DNA from: Hyaloperonospora brassicae
Lineage: Eukaryota; Oomycota; Peronosporomycetes; Peronosporales; Peronosporaceae
Length of the DNA stretch: 64,000 nt
Assembly (NCBI GenBank): GCA_947650285.1
Contig: CANTFL010001204.1
Span: forward strand, 62,001-126,000
Reading direction: 5' to 3'
The position numbers and the translations under genes are program-made. Positions 57,961 to 64,000 of the stretch are shown in pieces; position 1 is the stretch's first letter, and each line of letters opens with the position of its first letter. The notes beneath the pieces were generated by a model. That model saw only the letters and a list, made by a program, of their open reading frames with translations, did not search any database and was not told where the DNA came from.

Positions 57961-58394
57961 CATTCAATCGACCTGGATCGCCAGATCATCAGTCTCGGCT
58001 TAGATCGCTATTCGATTGAACAAGATCGTTAGATCATTCTTCTTTACCTGGATCGCCGGTCTTAGTAGAATTCGAAAATGATAGTACATCAGATTTCATT
58101 ATCATCTTTCGTCACATCTTTTTATCGTTGTCTCACCATGCCAAGTCAATCTCGCTCTCCTTCAACTAGTTGGTAATTCAGTTCCATACTCATATACGAA
58201 CAGACCATTCCTCCGGCATGTACTACCTCCAAGTACACCCTTCAAACCCATTCCACCAGCATATGCTACCTCCTAGCACACTCGTCAACCAATATCCTCC
58301 GACACATACAGCCTCCCGGCATGTGCTTTCACCGCCTTACAGCCATATGCAACCCCCTTGCATACTTCAACCAAACCTAACCTCCAGATCGGTG

Positions 58395-59126
58395 TTAGAC
58401 CCTTGATGCAGCTTCTTCTAATTGCCTCACCTTGAATCGATTATGGCTTGCTCGATCACGATCACATTTCTGCGACATATCCACGCAATTTACATCTGCA
58501 TCATCTATCCAAGTCGGGTCGCTAGAGCCTTTCCAATACTTCCCGACTGGACCGTGTACTCGTCCAACCAGTGGTTTTCGGCCAGATCGCACGTCTTCTG
58601 TTCTTTTCACTTCGAACTTATCATCCTGTCGACCTCCTTCCCAGCTATCATCCGGCCACAATACTTCATCAAAGCCCACTCGATCAATCTCGTATACCGT
58701 CAAACCGATTATTGGTCGATCCTGAAACATCTTGACCTGCTTCAACTTCGAAACATGAATCATCTAGAACAACCTGTATGGTGGACCATCAATATCCAGT
58801 CGTACACTATAATCTCCACATTTGTCGGCCTCACGAAACGGTCCGTGCCACATATGGGCTAAATTTGGTGCATATTCATCCTTACACCGATAGTGATAAA
58901 TTTGCAACTCCTCTTTACGACTTATATGCAGTGGATTACGATCCGCATTATAGCGGTCAATCTCCACCGTATAGATCTCTGCGGTCATCACGGTGTCATG
59001 TCCATGCTCTTCACTGTATTTCATATCGGTCTCGTTTTTATGATGGTGATTGCACTGTTTTCTGTCAGGATTAATATCACTGCAATTTCCCCACTTGATC
59101 GCCTTTGCCCCCTCCTCAATGTTCAA
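58395..59126 (-). pseudogene. Element 2 integrase C-terminus and chromodomain
   Basis: Two adjoining minus-strand frames. The first (59126-58764) ends with PNLAHMWHGPFREADKCGDYSVRLDIDGPPYRLF. After one stop the second (58763-58395) runs MIHVSKLKQVKMFQDRP ... DKFEVKRTEDVRSG ... GKYWKGSSDPTWIDDADVN, the chromodomain. Both correspond closely to 50830-51220 of element 1. The integrase zinc domain and catalytic core are missing upstream. Confidence 0.8.
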
Positions 59127-59506
59127 GTTAGCAAATCGACAGGGTCCACAATGTTACAGCTCATAGCCTTGGTGGCATCTATCACAGCAGGTGACACCAT
59201 ATCATCATTCATTATAGGTAAGTCATTGTAAGTCCCTGTTGTAGCTGCGTCTCCAAGCTGTCGATTGTCTCGTCCTTGTATCACACCATCACGAGTCGAC
59301 ATCCCGCCTGACTGAAGTCTGAACTCTCCATGCAGCGTATCAATATCGTCAGGGTCTCCGTCTTTGCTCGTGTTATCTTCACATACCGATTGTTTCCATC
59401 CAATCGACGCTTGATCGATCTCCACCTTACCCTGCGCCGGCAACCTCGCACCCTCGTTTCCCTTCGACAATCTCACGGTCGCAATCATTTCGAGTGCTCC
59501 AACCAG

Positions 59507-60025
59507 TTAGGAATGTTCTTCTTGCGACTCACCATCCTTGAACCCCATCCCGTCTGCCTGACAGCTGGACCGTTCTTGAAACAGATCAGCTACCTCAGAC
59601 TCGGTGTCTTCAGTCGTAATCTCCCTTGTGCTGTCGATCTCTTGCTTCGGTCGGTCTTGTATCCACTCGACGCTTTTAATCTTATCTTTACTATCCATCG
59701 CTGAAGGTATCTTCATACACAGTCGATATCCACTTGTAGGGTGATCGCCGCATAGAAATCCGCGCCCCCGGTCCAGATCAGCTAGCAAATCGAGATATAA
59801 TAACAGACCATTACACTCGTCTTCAGCACCTTCGCGACCCTGACCCACGTGATCTTGATCCGTAATATACCTTTGACCACTAACTCGATCTTGATTGATA
59901 GGAAACTCAAACGATCCATCGTGTGAATGCATGTCATTTTCGCCAATTCGATCTCCACTGGTAGAGTAATCGCCGCAGAGAATTCCACGCCCCTTGTCCA
60001 GATCAGCTTCGAGATCTTGATCCAT
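59507..60025 (-). pseudogene. Element 2 remnant of the second RNase H domain
   Basis: Contains DECNGLLLYLDLLADLDRGRGFLCGD, which corresponds to the FNEAEYKGLLLYFDLLAD...CGDSN stretch of element 1. A shorter CGDYSTSGDR echo lies further upstream, so this piece has been partly duplicated. Catalytic residues are incomplete. Confidence 0.6.
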
Positions 60026-60600
60026 ACAATACGCTTGATGACTTCCTCGATCTTGACCGATAGAAAAATAAGCGATCCATCGGGTAAATGCGAAATCACT
60101 TCGCGATCATGACAAGTCGAACACGGTGGTTCACCTTCGCGAGCTTCTCGATCTTGAACGACAGAAAGCTCAAACGATCCATCATGTGAAAGCGGATTTA
60201 TTTCACGATCTTGACAGATCCAGTACTGCGGGTCACCTTCGGGATTTTGAAACGTAGAAAACCCTTGACCTCTATCTCGATCTTGATCGATAGGAAGCGT
60301 AAACGATTCATAGTGAGAAGGCGGATTCACTTCGCAGTCTCGATCTGTCGAGTACTGTTTATCATCATCGCGATCTTGATATGTCAAATACTGTGGTTCA
60401 TCTACATAATCTCGATTCATTGCATAGGAGTGATCACTTTCTCAATCTTGATCAATATGACGTTGTACCGATCTATCGTGTGTAGGATAATTCACTCTTC
60501 GATCTCGTTTTGTCAAATAGTGTGGATCACCTTCGCGATCTTGATCAGCTGAACGCTGCAACGATTCATCATGTGAGAGTATATTGACGACGGCATTCTC
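59830..60600 (-). repeat. DQDRE-coding minisatellite of element 2
   Basis: Degenerate tandem units containing CGATCTTGATC and AACGATYCATCRTGTGA. On the minus strand they are read as HDGSFELPIDQDRE...QYxTxQDREVNP-like repeats, largely open across two overlapping frames (60420-59782 and 61257-60442). The unit is about 130-200 bp. It replaces the region where RT would lie. Confidence 0.7.
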
Positions 60601-61740
60601 TTCTCCTGACGCAGATTTGATACTTTCTCCTCCCGTTTTAGCTTTAGAAATCCGATGAGTAATTACTGCCGCTTCCCTCGCCGTTTCCACCGGATCATCG
60701 TTTGATCGTGTCGTTAACTCTATCGAATTAACATAGTTATCAGAATTCGCTGGAGATTCGATCCATTCATTATCGGGCCACTTCCATTGTTCATCTGTTA
60801 TACTTTCATACGCTAAGGTTTGACATTCCTTATATCGTCCAGATCCATACAACACGTATCCTTGAGATCGTGGTGTCGTCTCGCCTTTCATCCACATACC
60901 GAGTGTGGTATGTGGTGGTAACACGATCTTCTGATCACCAATATTCGTCACCTGCAGATATAATAGCTTACCAGGGCCGTATCTTACTGTTGGCACCCAA
61001 TCATATCCTCGTGCGATCGACAACTTTGAGAACGCTTGACTAATACCGATCTTCACCTCCGTAGATTCTCCAACAGGGATCTCGATGGGTTGATCAGTAG
61101 CTTTTATCTTTTTCACCTTTGATTTATGCGGTGAACGTTGTCCTGAGAAGCGAATCGGATTCTCATCCGGTTGTTTTCGTAAGGACGGTACTGTTGGTCG
61201 ACCCATTCTTCGTGTCCACAACTTTCGAACAAGAAATCTTCCATCAGCGCCTTCCAATCAAATTGTACCGACTCGTTTTGTTGAAGATACCAATATCGGG
61301 CTGAAAGCGATGAGCAATTCACCAAACACCAAACATTTTTCTTCATCAGGTATTTGTTCTCTAAGAAAAGCCGACATGACCTTGTCGATCCAGCTCCAAG
61401 CCCAATCTTCGTCACGACCTTTTCCTGAAAACTCTTCCAGACGTGAGATCACGAACGACCTTGGTTGTATGTCGATCTTGGCTTGCTCTTCAAAGGCTTC
61501 AATCTTGGCCTTGCCGATCCTGTCCGATATAAACGATCCTCCCAATGGTCCCAGAGACATCCGACAGACGCTGATGGACCCATCTGACTCGATCGCGGAG
61601 TCGGCTGAGGCGTAATAAGGCGATCCTGAGGTGTGTTCTTGAGGAGATCCTGAGGGTATGACGATCCCGCGTCTAGGAGTGGTGGTCTTGCCGACCAGAA
61701 GTATCGTGACCTCCACGAACTCTCTTACTGCGTTCTTCAA
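60600..61740 (-). pseudogene. Element 2 gag core fused to post-protease region
   Basis: The 61740-61258 frame has the gag core (RLEEFSGKGRDEDWAWSWIDK, IPDEEKCLVFGELL). It passes through FDWKALMEDFLF straight into the post-protease segment of the 61257-60442 frame (PIEIPVGESTEVKIGIS, GKLLYLQVTNIGDQKIVLPP, PRSQGYVLYGSGRYKECQTLAYE). Zinc knuckles and the protease active site, about 1 kb in element 1, are deleted at this junction. Confidence 0.75.
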
Positions 61741-62034
61741 CTATTCCAAGCTGCATCGCATCAATTCATCTCCATCGAAAGCATTAGGGCAAAAGCCCGT
61801 GTCATCCAACATCTGCAAAATCGAATCAATCGCGCCGAGTTTGCTAGTCAAGGGCGGCGGGATAGAGATCGGCTTACCCGGAGGGCCGATCCACTTGGGC
61901 CGTAATATCTATAACACTGGGTCTATCTTGAGCAGTGTCTTAAAGTGACGATAATAGCACTGCCATTTCGCTCGCTCCCACGTTTAAGTCACCGACTCGA
62001 TCTTCGACACCGCTATCTGGGCCATCTCACGATC

Positions 62035-62409
62035 TTATTCTTCTTTGAATACGATCTTCGATCCGATTGATTTGCCGATTCGGTGATCCATGCGATTCGA
62101 TCCCAGCACTTCCTTCTTCTTTCTTGCCGATCCGGCGGGTTTCTTGGCCGTCTTCCTCAAGTTTATGTCTGGTGACCTGCTGACGAGGGTATTCGATCCC
62201 GGCACATTCTTCTTCTTTCGCGCCGATCCGTCGGGTTCCTTGGCCGTCTTTCTCGTTTTAGTGTCTGGTGACCTGCTGACGAGGGTATTCGATCCCGGCA
62301 CTTTCTTCTTCTTTCGTGCCGATCCGACCAACGTCTTACTCGTATTAATGTCAGGTGACCTGCTGACGAGGGTATTGAGTTTGGCTTTCTCCGTTTTGGT
62401 TTTCACCAT
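62035..62409 (-). CDS. Element 2 Lys-rich tandem-repeat protein segment
   Basis: A 124-codon frame, probably part of the gag N-terminal region, containing three copies of a 29-32-residue unit. Each unit starts NTLVSRSPD, has KTAK, then GSARKKK and ends VPGS or VLGS. The KKK clusters look like nuclear-localisation or nucleic-acid-binding patches. Element 1 has no such repeat at the matching place. Whether it is translated is unknown. Confidence 0.5.
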   Translation of the reverse strand: MVKTKTEKAKLNTLVSRSPDINTSKTLVGSARKKKKVPGSNTLVSRSPDTKTRKTAKEPDGSARKKKNVPGSNTLVSRSPDINLRKTAKKPAGSARKKKEVLGSNRMDHRIGKSIGSKIVFKEE

Positions 62410-62529
62410 TGGATTTTCATCCAGCAGATCGCTCTTTGCAGAGCGATCTGCGGTGACCCCCCGAAAGGGCCCTAGGAGGTATTTGAGGTTTGTCTTCCAG
62501 ATCGATCTCCCGATCTTCCTCTTCCATTT

Positions 62530-62715
62530 TCATTTCATCAGAGCCCCTCCCAAAACTCTGATGACCTGAGGATCTTGTGTTATTGCGTGTCTGTGTCGAT
62601 CCCTCTGTCGCTGACACTTCTTTCCCAGGTTCTTGCTTGATCTTGACATCTTCGCCAGTGGACTCACAATTAATCCAGAGGCCTCAGAAGATCCGGGCAC
62701 GCGCACCATTTTAAA
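62530..62715 (-). pseudogene. Element 2 gag N-terminus and possible primer site
   Basis: MVRVPGSSEASGL and QVIRVLGGAL here match MLRVPGSSSDSGF and QFIRILGGAL of element 1, showing the family relation. On the minus strand the ATG overlaps TGGTGCGCGTGCCCGG (62708-62693), seven bases after the LTR end. That sequence starts TGG and could be a primer-binding site complementary to a tRNA 3' end with CCA. The frame ends at a stop at 62530. Confidence 0.55.
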
Positions 62716-64000
62716 GAAGTCTATCTCACAAAATTGCTTTAGTGAGGGTCGATCTTCCATTTTCCCAGACTTGCCGACTCACGGAGGGGGTACTCCGATC
62801 CGTGCCTTGTTGTATAGCCTTGTGCTCACCTTTTGTACCCGCCGGTTGGGCTGGCTTGAGCTCTTCGTAACGGCCTTGGGAGATGTCGATCTCGCTGAGG
62901 GTTTGGGGTTGAGAGTTCGCTTCCGGTGCGGAAATCTTCACACCACGAACGGGTGTTCTGCGATCTTGATCTTGAGTCGCGGCGATCTCTATCTGGAAAC
63001 GTCGCGATCTCGATCTTGAATCACACCGATCTCGATTCATCCTCGTGATCGGGGTCTTTGCTGTGCGGAAATCTTCACTCAGCAAATAATAGTCTTGCGT
63101 CGATCTTGCGTTGGGATCGGTCCGATCTGGTCTTGGGATCGGCCGATCTGGTCTTGGGATCGGCCGATCTTGCCGGAAGTGCGCAGTGTAGCAGATAGGT
63201 ATTGCGCTTCGCCAAAATGAAACGTGCCGATCTGCCCTGTAAATCTCTTCAGTCTTGCCCGGTCTTGTCTTGAACTCCTTGTCCAGATCTTCTGACCACT
63301 TGATCCGTCTCGCGATCTTGTGTCCAAAATCCTTTTCCTTGTGTTGTTGTTTGCTGCTACCCTAGCAGTTTGAGTTGAGTTGAGTTACCTTAACCCCACC
63401 TTGGCCAACAATCTAAGATGAGTACACGAAACACGGCGCGGCGAAGTCTCTTGATCGCCGGGAGGCCAAATATCCTGCCCGGAAGAGAAGTCTGCGACGT
63501 GCTTTATATGTAGAAACGGTAACTGTTTTATTATCCAACCAATTATTAGCCATCCTATCCTTAAGCCTATTCCAAACTGTAGGTCACTCTTCAAGTCGAT
63601 ATCACCTTTAAGCTTGACCGCCCCCTTGAACACGTGTCGAGATTTCGTGACATGTACTCCAAAGATAGCGCCAATACTCCCGATATCGTACCTAGACGAC
63701 AAAAAAGGGACCAAATTCCAAATACGGTACCAAATACTCAATTTTGGTACCGAAAAGTCCAAAATAGTACCCAAATGCCGAATGTGTCTAAATCCATTTT
63801 GCGACGTCAATTCAACCGGCTTCCACTGGCTCTTTCGATCTGAACTTTTGGGACATCACTTATGGACCTTCATCAAGCATGTTTATTACTATTCAACAGC
63901 TCCATCACCGATATATCCATAGTCAGCAGGGAACATGACCGATCTAAGGTCCGATTCGAGATCGTTGAAGATCGTCACAGTACAATCCGGCCATATATGT
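62716..64000 (-). repeat. 5' LTR of element 2, cut by the window end
   Basis: At least 1285 bp of the LTR, aligning with 55567-56851. Visible differences are few (for example near 63227-63262 and around 63407). The full LTR is expected to run another roughly 480 bp beyond the window. Confidence 0.85.

Larger units (their letters stand above)
55566..64000 (-). mobile_element. Ty3/gypsy element 2, internally deleted, runs off the window
   Basis: A minus-strand relative of element 1. Its left boundary LTR copy starts at 55566, and the same sequence recurs from 62716 to the window end with offset 7149. The parts compared differ at only a handful of positions. On the minus strand the order is LTR, gag N-terminus, Lys-rich repeat ORF, gag core, post-protease region, minisatellite, second-RNase-H remnant, integrase C-terminus, chromodomain, minisatellite, LTR. 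Zinc knuckles, protease active site, most of RT and the integrase core are absent. It is therefore non-autonomous, although the near-identical LTR copies suggest recent movement. Confidence 0.85.

Overview
The window is nuclear DNA of a stramenopile, most likely a plant-pathogenic oomycete (Peronosporales: Phytophthora or a downy mildew). The grounds are short GTRNGT...YAG introns in otherwise long open genes, a secreted WY-type effector-like gene, oomycete-type Ty3/gypsy, Ty1/copia and LINE fragments, and a compact gene block beside a repeat-rich block. The species cannot be told from the sequence.

Left part (1-18455): a decayed Ty1/copia fragment, then about 3 kb without a recognisable gene. 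A peroxisomal-type ABC half transporter (ABCD3/PMP70-like, minus strand, two short introns) follows. Next is a complete, apparently young Ty1/copia element (8515-13316, minus strand). Its two 254-bp LTRs look identical, it is flanked by a 5-bp target duplication, and its initiator-tRNA-Met half-tRNA primer site touches the LTR. Its gag and pol are in -1 phase across an A AAA AAG heptamer. A further 5 kb of microsatellite-bearing DNA yields no convincing gene.

Housekeeping block (18456-33415): a three-exon Nudix hydrolase of the diphosphoinositol-polyphosphate type (+), a small acidic protein with an RVxF-like motif (+), a very large TRIP12/UPL3-like HECT ubiquitin ligase (-), an NADP-dependent isocitrate dehydrogenase (-) and a seven-helix OSTalpha/TMEM184 membrane protein (-). 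Intergenic gaps here are full of simple repeats.

Right part (33416-64000): a secreted effector-like gene (-) lies at the edge of the repeats. Beyond it are a broken gene of unknown kind, hairpin-rich DNA, a dead LINE carrying an RNase H domain, and two large Ty3/gypsy-type elements. Element 1 (+, 41953-55565) keeps recognisable gag, protease, reverse transcriptase, two RNase H domains, integrase and chromodomain, all damaged. Between pol and its 3' LTR it carries a long antisense reading frame with a coiled coil and a membrane segment. Element 2 (-, 55566 to beyond the window) seems to sit inside the 3' LTR of element 1. It has lost protease, most of RT and the integrase core, yet its LTR copies are almost identical. 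Both elements look like defective copies moved in trans. Their DNA is strikingly rich in GATC and CGATCG.

The housekeeping genes do not form a pathway: they are unrelated neighbours in a gene-dense island. The effector and the decayed elements belong to the fast-evolving, gene-sparse side.
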